DNA of 64,000 nt from an uncultured Dehalococcoidia bacterium (GCA_958296445.1 OY282565.1:1-64000); one strand, 5' to 3'; positions 43,935 through 52,685 are shown, counted from the stretch's first letter. Notes: generated by a model not told the origin, from the sequence alone. Numbers and translations are program-made.

Positions 43935-44423
43935 CCCAAAAAACCCCCACCCAAAAAAACAAGCTCCAACCAACAAGAAAATCGCAAAACCACTCCCATC
44001 CCCGCATCACCCCACCCCCCCACCCATCACCCGTAGGGGCGCACAGCCGTGCGCCCTTTCCCTCGCATATACACCCGAACCCCAACAAAAAAACCACCTC
44101 CACCCCCACCCCCACGCAATTGATGACACCAACCCCTTGCCAACCCCGATAACCACTCCCTAACATAATAACGTGCCATAACCCAAACAACCCGGCCAAC
44201 CCGCCAACGGCCATCCCGCCCCACAAACCCAAATGTTCCAAAATGCCCGAAAATGTCCGGCAAAACAAAAAACCCGCTCCCCCAAACTGCCAAAACCATC
44301 AAACCCATCCCGCCAATCCCCCAATCCCGAAAATCCCGCACCAACCCCAAAACGGCAGGAAACGGCGGGAAATGGCCGGGAAAACAAAAAAATCCCCAAC
44401 CCCCTTACGAGGAGCCCCCCCCA
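43935..44423. other. Intergenic region with a GGGCGCAC hairpin
   Basis: Apart from the hairpin at 44033-44056, this 489-bp stretch is C/A-rich and contains no reading frame with a start, ribosome site or recognisable domain. AAAACGGCAGGAAACGGCGG-type short repeats lie at 44348-44400. Confidence 0.6.
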
Positions 44424-44987
44424 ATGAGCCTAAAATCCATCCGCAACCAAATCAACGCCCTACGCCGCAAATTCGCCTTCCCCCTAGCCGTCCTCCGCCT
44501 CCGCCGCATCTCCGAGGAATACTGCCACGACTGGCACACCGCCCTAACCGACAACAAACCCCTACCCCAAGCCCACCCCTTCATCCTGAAAATCGCCAAA
44601 GAAGTAATGCCCCTAACCACCTTTATGAAACTCCAACACTACCTAGACGCCCACCGCCAAAACAAAACCACCCCCGAACCCCTGAAAATCGCCGAAACCC
44701 TATTCCCCAACCACGCCAAAGGCATCCTGCTAACCGGCCTATTCGCCGGCGAACTAACCCCCCGTCCCCAACCCGCGCCCCCCTTCGGCATCATCCCCCG
44801 CAACCGCCCCCAACGCACCCGCGCCATCGACCCCCACACCCGAGCCATCGCCCGCCGCCTACGCGCAACCCACGCCACCCCTGCAAAGGCAGGAACACAG
44901 CCCACCCCAACCCGCCAGCCCCCGGCAACACGCAACACGCAACGCGCCGCTCTTGCGAGCAGCCAGCCGCTCCCCGTGGTAACATAA
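44424..44987 (+). CDS. Hypothetical protein
   Basis: 187 residues from an ATG with GAGGAG nine bases upstream. The first 110 residues are helical and basic (SIRNQINALRRKFAFPLAVL, EEYCHDWHTAL), then a Pro/Arg-rich tail. The last 40 codons include a CCTGCAAAGGCAGGAAC hairpin-type repeat, suggesting the tail was extended by repeat DNA. Frames one base away look longer but are Pro/Arg/Asn-rich shadows. The family is not recognised. Confidence 0.6.
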   Translation: MSLKSIRNQINALRRKFAFPLAVLRLRRISEEYCHDWHTALTDNKPLPQAHPFILKIAKEVMPLTTFMKLQHYLDAHRQNKTTPEPLKIAETLFPNHAKGILLTGLFAGELTPRPQPAPPFGIIPRNRPQRTRAIDPHTRAIARRLRATHATPAKAGTQPTPTRQPPATRNTQRAALASSQPLPVVT

Positions 44988-45027
44988 ATTGCCGAATCCC
45001 CAACGAAACACCACACGGGGGGCGCAA

Positions 45028-46356
45028 TTGAGGATCACCGTCATAGGGCTGGGCTACTTAGGCACAGTAGCCGCCAGCGGACTAGCCAAAGCAGGCCACC
45101 AAGTCGCGGGCGTGGACATTGACGCCCTAAGCATCCAGAACCTGCAAGCAGGCGAGCCGCCCATCTACGAGCCGGGAATCCGTGAGTGGCTAACATCCGG
45201 CATCGCCGGGGGCAACCTAGATTTCTTTCCCACCAACGAATTCGACCGCCCTTTGGGCGACGTCGCCCTAATTGCCACCGGCACCCCCGCCGCCGCCGAC
45301 GGCCAAGCCGACCTAAGCCAAGTGCTGGGCGCCCTAGACTGGATTAAAAGCCGGGAACCCCGCAACCTAACCCTAGTTATGAAAAGCACCGTCCCCCCCG
45401 GCACCGGCCGGGCCATCGCCCAGCACGAACTCCGGGGGCTGGACGTCCACTACGTAGCCAACCCCGAGTTCCTCCGGGAAGGTCGAGCCCTAGAGGACTG
45501 GATGCGCCCCGACCGCATAGTGGCCGGTGCCGACGGCGACTCCGGCCGGGGCATCGCCGCCCTGAAAAAAATGTACGCCGGAATCAGCGCCCCCTATCTG
45601 CTAACCGACATCACCAGCGCCGAAATGGTCAAATACGCCAGCAACGCCTTTCTGGCCGCCCGCATCTCCTTTATCAACGAAATCGCATCCCTCTGCGACC
45701 AAGTAGGCGCCTCCATTGACGCCGTGAGCGAGGGAATGGCAATGGACGCCCGCACCGGCCAGAGAATCCGCGCCGGTGTCGGATACGGCGGTTCCTGCTT
45801 CCCCAAAGACGTCCAGGCCCTCGACTACCTAGCGCAGACCCTCGGCGTGGAGCTGGACTTGCTCCGCTCGGTCGCCGCCGTCAACAACCGCCAGCGCCTG
45901 ATGCCCCTAGACAAGCTGCGAGCCCGGTTCCAAGGCGCGGTAGCCGGATTGAACGTAGGCGTATTGGGCCTAGCCTTCAAGCCCGGCACCAACGACGTCC
46001 GGGAAGCCCCGTCGGTAGAGCTGATAAACTCCCTAGTCGCCGAAGGCGCAAAAGTTCAAGCCTTCGACCCCCAGGCCAACGCCCCGGCCCGCCGGCTGCT
46101 CCCCCCCGGCGTAGCTTTCGTTGACCGCCCCGAGCAAGCCGCCCACGGCGCCCAAGCCTTGCTGCTTATGACCGAATGGCCCGAAATAATCAAGGCCGAC
46201 TGGCCCGCCATAGCCCGCAATATGCGCCCGCCCAAATTCGTGTTCGACGGCCGAAACGCCCTCGACACCGCCCTAATGGCCCGCCTCGGCTTCGAATACG
46301 CCGCCGTAGGCCGGGGCATCCCCGACCACCCCACCCCGCCGGGCCTTTCCGACTGA
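45028..46356 (+). CDS. ugd: UDP-glucose 6-dehydrogenase-family protein
   Basis: 442 residues from a TTG with GGGGGG just upstream. GLGYLG at 7-12 binds NAD; VMKSTVPPGTG at about 117, NPEFLREG at 145-152, KYASNAFLAARISFINE from 202 and the catalytic Cys257 in GYGGSCFPKD define the UDP-sugar dehydrogenase family. It oxidises UDP-glucose to UDP-glucuronate for polysaccharide or glycolipid synthesis; UDP-ManNAc dehydrogenase is an alternative. No other sugar genes are adjacent, but an epimerase lies at 49870. Confidence 0.92.
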   Translation: MRITVIGLGYLGTVAASGLAKAGHQVAGVDIDALSIQNLQAGEPPIYEPGIREWLTSGIAGGNLDFFPTNEFDRPLGDVALIATGTPAAADGQADLSQVLGALDWIKSREPRNLTLVMKSTVPPGTGRAIAQHELRGLDVHYVANPEFLREGRALEDWMRPDRIVAGADGDSGRGIAALKKMYAGISAPYLLTDITSAEMVKYASNAFLAARISFINEIASLCDQVGASIDAVSEGMAMDARTGQRIRAGVGYGGSCFPKDVQALDYLAQTLGVELDLLRSVAAVNNRQRLMPLDKLRARFQGAVAGLNVGVLGLAFKPGTNDVREAPSVELINSLVAEGAKVQAFDPQANAPARRLLPPGVAFVDRPEQAAHGAQALLLMTEWPEIIKADWPAIARNMRPPKFVFDGRNALDTALMARLGFEYAAVGRGIPDHPTPPGLSD

Positions 46357-46425
46357 AACCCGCCCGCCGGGCCAACCGCAACCCATCCGCCATATCCCGC
46401 GCCGCCCGGCAAGGACGACAAATCT

Positions 46426-47127
46426 ATGACAACCACCACATCCGCCGCCACCACCCAGAACGCCGCCGCCCCGGTAGAGGACGACAACCCCGCCCCGGTG
46501 CGCCCCTTGTCCGTAAATATCCGGCCCATCCTAGAATCCGTAGCCGGCCGCCTAACCCCCGCCGAGATTGATGCCTGGTTCCAAGGTTTCGACCGCGCCA
46601 ACGAAGCCCGCGGCTTTTACCTAGAATTGACCAGCGAGGGAGAACTAATAATCAACGTTATGGTGAATCGAGATGGTTCAATGGCGGAAATGGGATTAGG
46701 CGCCTACTTGTATATGTGGGCAGAGCAGCACGGCGGCGAAGCCCACGGCGCCGACGCCATAGTGCGCCTGCCCGACGGCTCCCGGGTTCGCCCCGACGCC
46801 GCGTGGCTGTCGCCCCAGCAAGTAGCCCAACTGCCCCCCGTATCCGCCGGCGGCGCCATAACCCTCTGCCCCGCCTTTATCGTCGAAATAATGTCCGCCA
46901 GCGACACCCTCCCGCCCTTGCAACGCAAAATGGAGCGCTACATCGCCAACGGTGCCCAACTAGGCTGGCTGATTGACCCCTACCGGCGCCAGGTTCACCT
47001 CTACCAACCCAACACCCAACCGCAACTGCTAAACGACCCCGAAACCCTCAACGGCGACCCAACCCTCCCCGGTTTCACCTTCGAGGTGCGCCGCCGAATC
47101 TTCAACCTGCACCAGCCCGCCCGCTAA
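46426..47127 (+). CDS. Uma2-family endonuclease-like protein (tandem copy 1)
   Basis: 233 residues of the Uma2/DUF820 restriction-fold family: ARGFYLELTSEGELIINVMV, RVRPDAAWLSPQQ with the catalytic-type Asp, FIVEIMSASDTLPPLQRKM and YIANGAQLGWLIDPYRR. A disordered Ala/Thr-rich N-terminus precedes LSVNIRPILESVAGRLTP. AAGGACGACAAATCT lies directly before the ATG, an identical leader for all three copies. Copies differ mainly in a short segment near residue 85 (SMAEMGLGAYLYMWAEQ here). The biological role of Uma2 proteins is unsettled. Confidence 0.9.
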   Translation: MTTTTSAATTQNAAAPVEDDNPAPVRPLSVNIRPILESVAGRLTPAEIDAWFQGFDRANEARGFYLELTSEGELIINVMVNRDGSMAEMGLGAYLYMWAEQHGGEAHGADAIVRLPDGSRVRPDAAWLSPQQVAQLPPVSAGGAITLCPAFIVEIMSASDTLPPLQRKMERYIANGAQLGWLIDPYRRQVHLYQPNTQPQLLNDPETLNGDPTLPGFTFEVRRRIFNLHQPAR

Positions 47128-47140
47128 GGACGACAAATCT

Positions 47141-47839
47141 ATGACAACCACCACATCCGCCGCCACCGCCCAGAACGCCGCCCCCGTAGAGGACGACAAC
47201 CCCGCCCCGGTGCGCCCGTTATCCGTAAATATCCGGCCCATCCTAGAATCCGTAGCCGGCCGCCTAACCCCCGCCGAAATTGACGAGTGGTTTCACGGTT
47301 TCGACCGGGCCAACGAAGCCCGCGGCTTTTACCTAGAGCTAACCAGCGAGGGAGAACTGGTAATCAACGTTATGGTGAATCGAGACGGCGCAAGAGCGGA
47401 AATAGGATTTGGAACAGATTTGGAAATATGGGCCAGACAGCACGGCGGCGAAGCCTACGGCGCCGGCGTCATTGTCCGCCTGCCCGACGACTCCCGGGTT
47501 CGCCCCGACGCCGCGTGGCTGTCGCCCCAGCAGGTAGCCCAACTGCCCCCCGTATCCGCCGGGGGCGCCATAACCCTCTGCCCAACCTTTGTCGTCGAAA
47601 TAATATCCGCCAGCGACACCCTCCCGCCCCTGCAACGCAAAATGGAGCGCTACATCGCCAACGGCGCCCAACTAGGCTGGCTGATCGACCCCTACCGGCG
47701 TCAAGTTCACCTATACCAACCCAACACCCAACCGCAACTGCTAAACGACCCCGAAACCCTAAACGGCGACCCAACCCTCCCCGGCTTCACCTTCGAGGTG
47801 CGCCGCCGAATCTTCGACCTACACCAGCCCGCCCGCTAA
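47141..47839 (+). CDS. Uma2-family endonuclease-like protein (tandem copy 2)
   Basis: 232 residues, near identical to copy 1 outside the variable segment (ARAEIGFGTDLEIWARQ). It begins 13 bp after copy 1, with the same AAGGACGACAAATCT leader. All core residues of the fold are kept. Confidence 0.9.
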   Translation: MTTTTSAATAQNAAPVEDDNPAPVRPLSVNIRPILESVAGRLTPAEIDEWFHGFDRANEARGFYLELTSEGELVINVMVNRDGARAEIGFGTDLEIWARQHGGEAYGAGVIVRLPDDSRVRPDAAWLSPQQVAQLPPVSAGGAITLCPTFVVEIISASDTLPPLQRKMERYIANGAQLGWLIDPYRRQVHLYQPNTQPQLLNDPETLNGDPTLPGFTFEVRRRIFDLHQPAR

Positions 47840-47852
47840 GGACGACAAATCT

Positions 47853-48560
47853 ATGACAACCACCACATCCGCCGCCACCGCCCAAAACGCCGCCGCCCCT
47901 GTAGAGGACGACCACCCCGCCCCGGTGCGCCCGCTGTCCGTAAACATCCGGCCCATCCTAGAATCCGTAGCCGGCCGCCTAACCCCCGCCGAGATTGATG
48001 AGTGGTTTCACGGTTTCGACCGGGCCAACGAAGCCCGCGGCTTTTACCTAGAGCTAACCAGCGAGGGAGAACTGGTAATCAACGTTATGGTGAATCGAGA
48101 CGGCGCAAGATCGGAACTAAGATTTGGAACAGCTTTGGAAATTTGGGCCGAGCAGCACGGCGGCGAAGCCTACGGCGCCGGCGTCATTGTCCGCCTGCCC
48201 GACGGCTCGCGGGTTCGCCCCGACGCCGCGTGGCTGTCGCCCCAGCAGGTAGCCCAACTGCCCCCCGTATCCGCCGGGGGCGCCATAACCCTATGCCCAG
48301 CCTTTATCGTCGAAATAATATCCGCCAGCGACACCCTCCCGCCCCTGCAACGCAAAATGGAGCGCTACATCGCCAACGGCGCCCAACTAGGCTGGCTGAT
48401 TGACCCCTACCGGCGACAGGTTCACCTCTACCAACCCAACACCCAGCCGCAACTGCTAAACGACCCCGAAACCCTAAGCGGCGACCCAACGCTGCCCAAT
48501 TTCACCTTCGAGATACGCCGCCGAATCTTCAACCTGCACCAGCCCGCCCAACAGGAATAG
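47853..48560 (+). CDS. Uma2-family endonuclease-like protein (tandem copy 3)
   Basis: 235 residues, again the same leader and 13-bp gap. The variable segment reads ARSELRFGTALEIWAEQ. The C-terminus is two residues longer (QQE). It is the last gene of the tandem operon; a repeat field follows. Confidence 0.9.
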   Translation: MTTTTSAATAQNAAAPVEDDHPAPVRPLSVNIRPILESVAGRLTPAEIDEWFHGFDRANEARGFYLELTSEGELVINVMVNRDGARSELRFGTALEIWAEQHGGEAYGAGVIVRLPDGSRVRPDAAWLSPQQVAQLPPVSAGGAITLCPAFIVEIISASDTLPPLQRKMERYIANGAQLGWLIDPYRRQVHLYQPNTQPQLLNDPETLSGDPTLPNFTFEIRRRIFNLHQPAQQE

Positions 48561-48639
48561 CGGCGGCCACGCCCATCCCCAAAACCGGGAAAGGCAACCC
48601 TGCTACAGCCAAGACAATCGCAAAATTACTTCCGGCCAC

Positions 48640-48900
48640 CTGTCACTTTGGCAGCCCATCATTACGCCCGTCTGTCACTCTGCCCGCCCGTCATCTCTGG
48701 TAACCTGTCATCTCTGCCCGCCTGTCATTCTGGCAGCCCGTCATCTCTGCCCGCCTGTCATTCTGAGCAAAGCGAAGAATCCCCCCTTGGGCAACAAGAC
48801 CCTTCCCTTCGCTCAGAGCGACAAAAGGATAGCTCGGTATGCCAAAGGAATCGCTTAGAGCAGCAAAGGAATCACTAGATACCACAAATGGAAATTTCGC
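48640..48900. repeat. CTGTCATCTCTGCCCGC units and a complete TGTCATTCTGAGC palindrome
   Basis: About six short units precede a full element at 48755-48825: TGTCATTCTGAGCAAAGCG on the left and CTTCGCTCAGAGCGACA on the right, so that both ends can pair. The remainder up to 48900 contains short AAAGGAATCGC repeats ending with ATTTCGCAA. No gene is seen in 48561-48908. Confidence 0.85.
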
Positions 48901-48908
48901 AATCGCCG

Positions 48909-49706
48909 CTACAGCCCCAACCGCCGCACCAGTTCCTCGGCGGTTACTATGCCCCCGGTCAGGCCGCGGCCATCTTGAGCGGCCAGATACACCGCGGCTT
49001 TGGTCATATCCTCCGGCGTGGCCCAAGTGGAAAAGTCGGCGTCGGGGCGTTGGGCCCGAAAGCCCTCGGTGGCTACCGGACGCAGCGGCTTCAGTGCGTT
49101 CACCGCGATATTGTGCGGCCCCAGCTCAACCGCCAGCCCCCAAGTGAACCGCTCCAGCCCCGCTTTGGCCGCCCCGTATGCTTGGCCGACGAGCGCAATC
49201 CCCGCATCGTGGTCTTCGCCCAGAGTAGACGAAAATATGTTAGTGGCGGCATGGGACGATACGTTAATAATGCTGCCCCCGCCCTGCTCAATCATAACGG
49301 GCGCCACAGCTTGACAAGCGATAAACGGCGCCCGCAGGTTGATTGCCATATTCAGGTCCCACTCCCGCAGCGTCATTTGCAGAAAGGGCGCATAGCCGCC
49401 GATGCCCGCGTTGTTGACCAGCGCATCCACCGCCCCGAACTCATCCAGCGAGCGGTTGACCATATCGCGGATGCTGGCCTCCTCGCGGACGTTGCAGGCC
49501 ACGGCCAAGGCGCGGCCGCCCGCAGCTTCGATTTCGGCTACCGTATCGTGGATAGTCCCGGGCAGCCCGGCCCGCGGCTCCGCCGTCCGCGCCGCCACCA
49601 CCACCGACGCCCCGGCCCGCGCCAGCCCCAGCGCCACAGCCTTGCCAATCCCCCGGCTGCCCCCGGTAACAATGGCGACCTTGCCCCGCAACGATTGCTC
49701 AACCAT
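48909..49706 (-). CDS. SDR-family oxidoreductase
   Basis: 265 residues, canonical SDR. TGGSRGIGKA for NAD(P), NNAGIGG, Ser in INVSSHAA and YGAAK for catalysis. C-terminal LTGGIVTAEELVRRLGL is the usual GG-motif variant. AAGGGTGATG precedes the ATG. Divergent from the epimerase gene at 49870. Substrate is unknown. Confidence 0.9.
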   Translation of the reverse strand: MVEQSLRGKVAIVTGGSRGIGKAVALGLARAGASVVVAARTAEPRAGLPGTIHDTVAEIEAAGGRALAVACNVREEASIRDMVNRSLDEFGAVDALVNNAGIGGYAPFLQMTLREWDLNMAINLRAPFIACQAVAPVMIEQGGGSIINVSSHAATNIFSSTLGEDHDAGIALVGQAYGAAKAGLERFTWGLAVELGPHNIAVNALKPLRPVATEGFRAQRPDADFSTWATPEDMTKAAVYLAAQDGRGLTGGIVTAEELVRRLGL

Positions 49707-49869
49707 TCATCACCCTTCGGATTCCTGCCTTGCGTTGCGATTCTGCCAGATAGGGATGCCGAGGTAAAGCCCGCCTTGACAAACCCGGCCCAGCATTCGA
49801 TTATCAGATACGATTATAGGGGCGCATCGGATATTAAAGCGGCTGGCCGACGGCTGGCCTGGAGGGGTT

Positions 49870-50802
49870 ATGACCACGCTGGTTTTGGGCGGAACCGGGT
49901 TCATCGGGCGGCGTGCCGTGCGCCGGCTGGCCGAGCGGGGCCAACGGGTGGCGGTGATGGACGTCAACCCGCGGGCGGCGTCCTTCGACGAGTTCGGAGA
50001 TTTGGTAAGCGTAATGTACGGCGACATTACAAACTTTGAGGACGTAGTCAAGGCGGTGCTGGCCTCGCGCCCCGACCGGATTATGAACCTGGCCTATCTG
50101 CTGGGCAGCGGCGACGACACCCCCCACTTCACTATGAAGCTCAACGTGCTGGGAATGGACAACTGCTTTGAGGCGGCCCGCGTCTGCGGCGTCAACCGGG
50201 TGGTATACGCCAGTTCGGTCGCGGTCAGCGGGCAACAGAGCGCCTTTGGCGACCGGCTGGTCAACGAAGACGACCCGATGCACGGAACCAGCCAGTACGC
50301 CATGCACAAGCGGTTCAACGAGTTTCAGGCCCAGCAATTCAACAGCGTCTACGGAATGTCCATCACCGGCATTCGCCCGGCCAACGTGACCGGCCCCGAC
50401 AAGGTGCGCGGCTCCACCGACCACGTGCAATGCGTCACCCTGCCCGCCAGCGGCGAGCCGGCGCGCTTCCCCAAGAGCGGCTTTATGCGCCTGCCGGTTC
50501 ACGTAGAGGACGTAGCCGAGGCTTTCGTGCGGGTAACCCTAGCCGACTCCAGCCATCATCCGGTCTACAACACCGGCGGCACGCCCATCAGCCTAGGCGA
50601 CCTAGCCGATATGGTGCGCCGCTACCTGCCCGACGCCAACATTTCCTTCGACGCCGACGGCGGGCGCGAGGAGTCAGGCAACTATCTGGTAGACAACAGC
50701 CGCCTCCTAGGCGAGTTCGAGCTGGAATACCCCCCGCTGGCCTCCCGTGTGCGCGACATCATCAACGACGTCCGCCGCGACAACGGCCTGCCGCCGGTTT
50801 AG
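49870..50802 (+). CDS. NAD-dependent epimerase/dehydratase family protein
   Basis: 310 residues of the extended SDR type. LGGTGFIGRRAVRRL binds NAD; YASSVAVSG holds the catalytic Ser and SQYAMHKRFNE the Tyr-x3-Lys. IRPANVTGP and VHVEDVAEAF are typical of sugar-nucleotide epimerases and related enzymes. GGAGGGG precedes the ATG. It might act with the UDP-glucose dehydrogenase product, but the genes are 3.5 kb apart. Confidence 0.9.
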   Translation: MTTLVLGGTGFIGRRAVRRLAERGQRVAVMDVNPRAASFDEFGDLVSVMYGDITNFEDVVKAVLASRPDRIMNLAYLLGSGDDTPHFTMKLNVLGMDNCFEAARVCGVNRVVYASSVAVSGQQSAFGDRLVNEDDPMHGTSQYAMHKRFNEFQAQQFNSVYGMSITGIRPANVTGPDKVRGSTDHVQCVTLPASGEPARFPKSGFMRLPVHVEDVAEAFVRVTLADSSHHPVYNTGGTPISLGDLADMVRRYLPDANISFDADGGREESGNYLVDNSRLLGEFELEYPPLASRVRDIINDVRRDNGLPPV

Positions 50803-50836
50803 CAAAACACAGAGAACGCCGGGAACGCCGAGTTGT

Positions 50837-51559
50837 ATGTTTCTCTTTAACATAATCCCCGCCCCCTCCGGGGGATGGCTGCGGCGCACAATCCCCTCCC
50901 CCAAAGCCGTCGGGTCGGGGGGCATAATCCCCGCCCCCTCCGGGGGATGGCTGCGGCGCACAATCCCCTGCCCCAAAGCCGCAGGGTTGGAGCGCATAAT
51001 CCCCTCCCCCTCCGGGGGAGGGTTAGGGTGGGGGCGGCCCTCCGCTTTCCTGACGCTTTTCGCGGCGCTGGCATTGCTGGCCGGGCTGCTGTCCAGCGGA
51101 ACGGCCTCGGCCAACGGAGCGGTGCGGCTGGTAGTGATAGACCAAACGGCCGGCCCTTTCCTGCTACGGGTGGGAATTCTGCCAGCCGACCCGGCGTTAG
51201 GGCCGCTACACCTCAGCATCCTGATTCAAGACGCCCAGGGTGAAACGGCGGTAGACGACGCCACGGTAAGCGTCGCCGCCAGCGGCCCCGGCTCCCCGAC
51301 GCAGACCGAGGCGGCAAACTCGCCGCAGACCCCGCAGCTATACGAGGGCAACCTGCACCTCGACGCCCTAGGCCAGTGGGCGGTAACAGTGGACATCCAG
51401 AGCGCACTAGGCCAAGCCAGCCACACCTTCAGCCTCCGAGCGGCCGAGGGCGGCTTCAACCTGATGTGGGCCATAGCCGCCGCCGCAGTCATCCTGATTG
51501 TAGGCTCGCTGGCGGCATCGCAGCTCCAACGCCGCCGCCGCCTAGCCCGCGAGCGCTAG
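50837..51559 (+). CDS. Exported FixH/YtkA-like protein with C-terminal membrane anchor; 5' end repeat-derived
   Basis: The exported part begins at about codon 67 with FLTLFAALALLAGLLSSG, a signal peptide, followed by a beta-sandwich-type domain (GPFLLRVGILPADPALGPLH, NLHLDALGQWAVTVDIQSAL) and a C-terminal membrane helix plus QRRRRLARER. The domain plan is like FixH/YtkA or copper-resistance-linked proteins. Upstream codons are encoded by three G/C-rich hairpin repeats (PAPSGGWLRR ... [12 protein letters not shown]), the same repeat that precedes the signal at 40640. ATG 50837 is the first ATG; the real start is uncertain. Confidence 0.65.
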   Translation: MFLFNIIPAPSGGWLRRTIPSPKAVGSGGIIPAPSGGWLRRTIPCPKAAGLERIIPSPSGGGLGWGRPSAFLTLFAALALLAGLLSSGTASANGAVRLVVIDQTAGPFLLRVGILPADPALGPLHLSILIQDAQGETAVDDATVSVAASGPGSPTQTEAANSPQTPQLYEGNLHLDALGQWAVTVDIQSALGQASHTFSLRAAEGGFNLMWAIAAAAVILIVGSLAASQLQRRRRLARER

Positions 51560-51639
51560 GCGCTCCGGTGGCGCTACAACCGGACTCCCAGGCAAGGGAA
51601 TACCTTGAACGCGCCCTAGAGCAATGGCGCGCAACCGAC

Positions 51640-51900
51640 GGCCGGAATTTGACCAGCCACGCCATGCTTCAGATAACTCTGGGACAACATCAAGAGGTTC
51701 GGCGGATAGATTGGTCTGGTATTGGAGAATCATTATGCCCGGTTGTTGCAGATTAGACAGGAAGGCCCATCCGCTGCTTGCTGGGGCGAAATCTCCGATG
51801 CGGGAAAGATTCTCAAAGTAATTGTCAACCCGGACGGATTCGTATATTGGCCGTCCGTCGCGCCGGAAAATAGGGCAGCAGGGCTACCTAGAGGATGTTC
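51640..51900 (+). pseudogene. Frameshifted DUF4258-like gene remnant
   Basis: One frame gives LTSHAMLQITLGQHQEVRR, another VLENHYARLLQIRQEG ... WGEISDAGKILKVIVNPDGF. Together they follow the order of DUF4258-type toxins (an H-x6-R-like start and a KxLKVxV end), but stop codons and frame changes near 51700-51720 break the frame. Position directly upstream of a DUF2283-like gene supports the idea, since these two families are often paired. Confidence 0.4.
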
Positions 51901-51902
51901 CG

Positions 51903-52103
51903 TTGCTAATCGAATACCGTCCGGCGTCAGACACTTTGCGCCTTTGGAACGGACGAAGCATTACCAAGTCGCAGGCGGTGACCGACACCCTAGCCGCCGA
52001 GTTCGACGAGAAAGGCGAGGTTGCCGGGTTCACCCTAGAGCGAACTGCCGGTCAGCTAAGGCCCTTCCTGCCAGGCTTAGGGACGGCATACGAAAGAAAT
52101 TGA
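51903..52103 (+). CDS. DUF2283-like small protein
   Basis: 66 residues from a TTG (MLIEYRPASDTLRLWNG) with AGAGG upstream. IEYRPASDTLRL and AAEFDEKGEVAGFTLERTAG match the DUF2283 plan, often an antitoxin-like partner. An earlier TTG at 51822 would add repeat-like residues. The presumed partner gene upstream is broken. Confidence 0.6.
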   Translation: MLIEYRPASDTLRLWNGRSITKSQAVTDTLAAEFDEKGEVAGFTLERTAGQLRPFLPGLGTAYERN

Positions 52104-52105
52104 GC

Positions 52106-52333
52106 ATGGGGGCATCGAAATTGAGTTGTGTCTACAGCGCAGTAATCAAGCATAGAGACGGATGGTGGATTGGCTGGGTGCGGGAAATCGCCGGGGTCAA
52201 TGCCCAAGCCCGAACTCGTGAGGAGTTGCTGGACGACCTTCGCGTGGCCTTGAAGGAGGCAATGGAAATGAACTGCCGGGATGCGGAAGATGCGATGGTC
52301 CAAGACTACGAACAGGTTGCCATCCAACTGTGA
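52106..52333 (+). CDS. hicB: HicB-family antitoxin
   Basis: 75 residues. YSAVIKHRDGWWIGWVREIAGVNAQ and TREELLDDLRVALKEAMEM are the HicB partial RNase H-like fold. It lies two bases after the DUF2283-like gene, and its TGA overlaps the GTG of hicA, so the pair is co-translated in antitoxin-first order. There is no C-terminal DNA-binding extension. Confidence 0.82.
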   Translation: MGASKLSCVYSAVIKHRDGWWIGWVREIAGVNAQARTREELLDDLRVALKEAMEMNCRDAEDAMVQDYEQVAIQL

Positions 52334-52521
52334 GGCGGCGCAGGCTGTTACAATATCTGAACCAGAACGGTTGCGAACTGATTCGGGAAGGAGGCAGGCA
52401 TTCCTGGTGGGGCAACTCAGCCAACCGCCGCCGCACTGCCGTTCCTAGGCACACAGAAATCCACGATGACCTTGTAAGAAAAATCTGCCGCGATCTGGGA
52501 GTGCGACCGCCGGGTAGATAG
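52330..52521 (+). CDS. hicA: HicA-family mRNA interferase toxin
   Basis: 63 residues from a GTG overlapping the hicB stop (GTGA). LNQNGCELIREGGRHSWW holds the double-stranded-RNA-binding-like core with the catalytic His (GRHS), and VPRHTEIHDDLVRKICRDLG is the family end motif. It appears intact, unlike the second HicA-like gene at 59215. Confidence 0.85.
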   Translation: MRRRRLLQYLNQNGCELIREGGRHSWWGNSANRRRTAVPRHTEIHDDLVRKICRDLGVRPPGR

Positions 52522-52552
52522 ACACGAAGGCTGATTTCAACGTCTCCCTAAA

Positions 52553-52588
52553 TTAAAAGGGCCTGCGATTTATTTTTTCGCAAGCCCT
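52553..52588 (-). terminator. Rho-independent terminator of the 23S/tRNA unit
   Basis: On the minus strand AGGGCTTGCG and CGCAGGCCCT form a 10-bp stem (one G-U) around an A-rich loop, followed by TTTTAATTT. It comes 22 bp after the tRNA 3' end. Confidence 0.85.
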
Positions 52589-52610
52589 GAATTATAATGC
52601 CATGAGAAAT

Positions 52611-52685
52611 TGGTAGCGGGGGTTGGACTCGAACCAACGACCTTCGGGTTATGAGCCCGACGAGCTGCCACTGCTCCACCCCGCG
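52611..52685 (-). tRNA. Initiator tRNA-fMet (CAU)
   Basis: 75 nt with the CCA encoded. Anticodon loop CTCATAA is closed by three G-C pairs (TCGGG/CCCGA), the mark of initiators, and the first base pair of the acceptor stem is absent: C1 faces U72 (CGCGGGG against CCCCGCT). T-loop is TTCGAGT. It lies 69 bp after the 23S gene on the same strand, so both are likely co-transcribed. Confidence 0.95.

Noticed and set aside
44243..45031. 262-codon Pro/Arg/Asn-rich frame
   Set aside because: Shadow of the 44424 gene; low-complexity composition and no ribosome site.
51722..52333. A single 203-codon protein
   Set aside because: It joins a fragment of a broken gene to hicB in the same frame; the middle overlaps the DUF2283-like gene and has no coherent domain. 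HicB starts at 52106.
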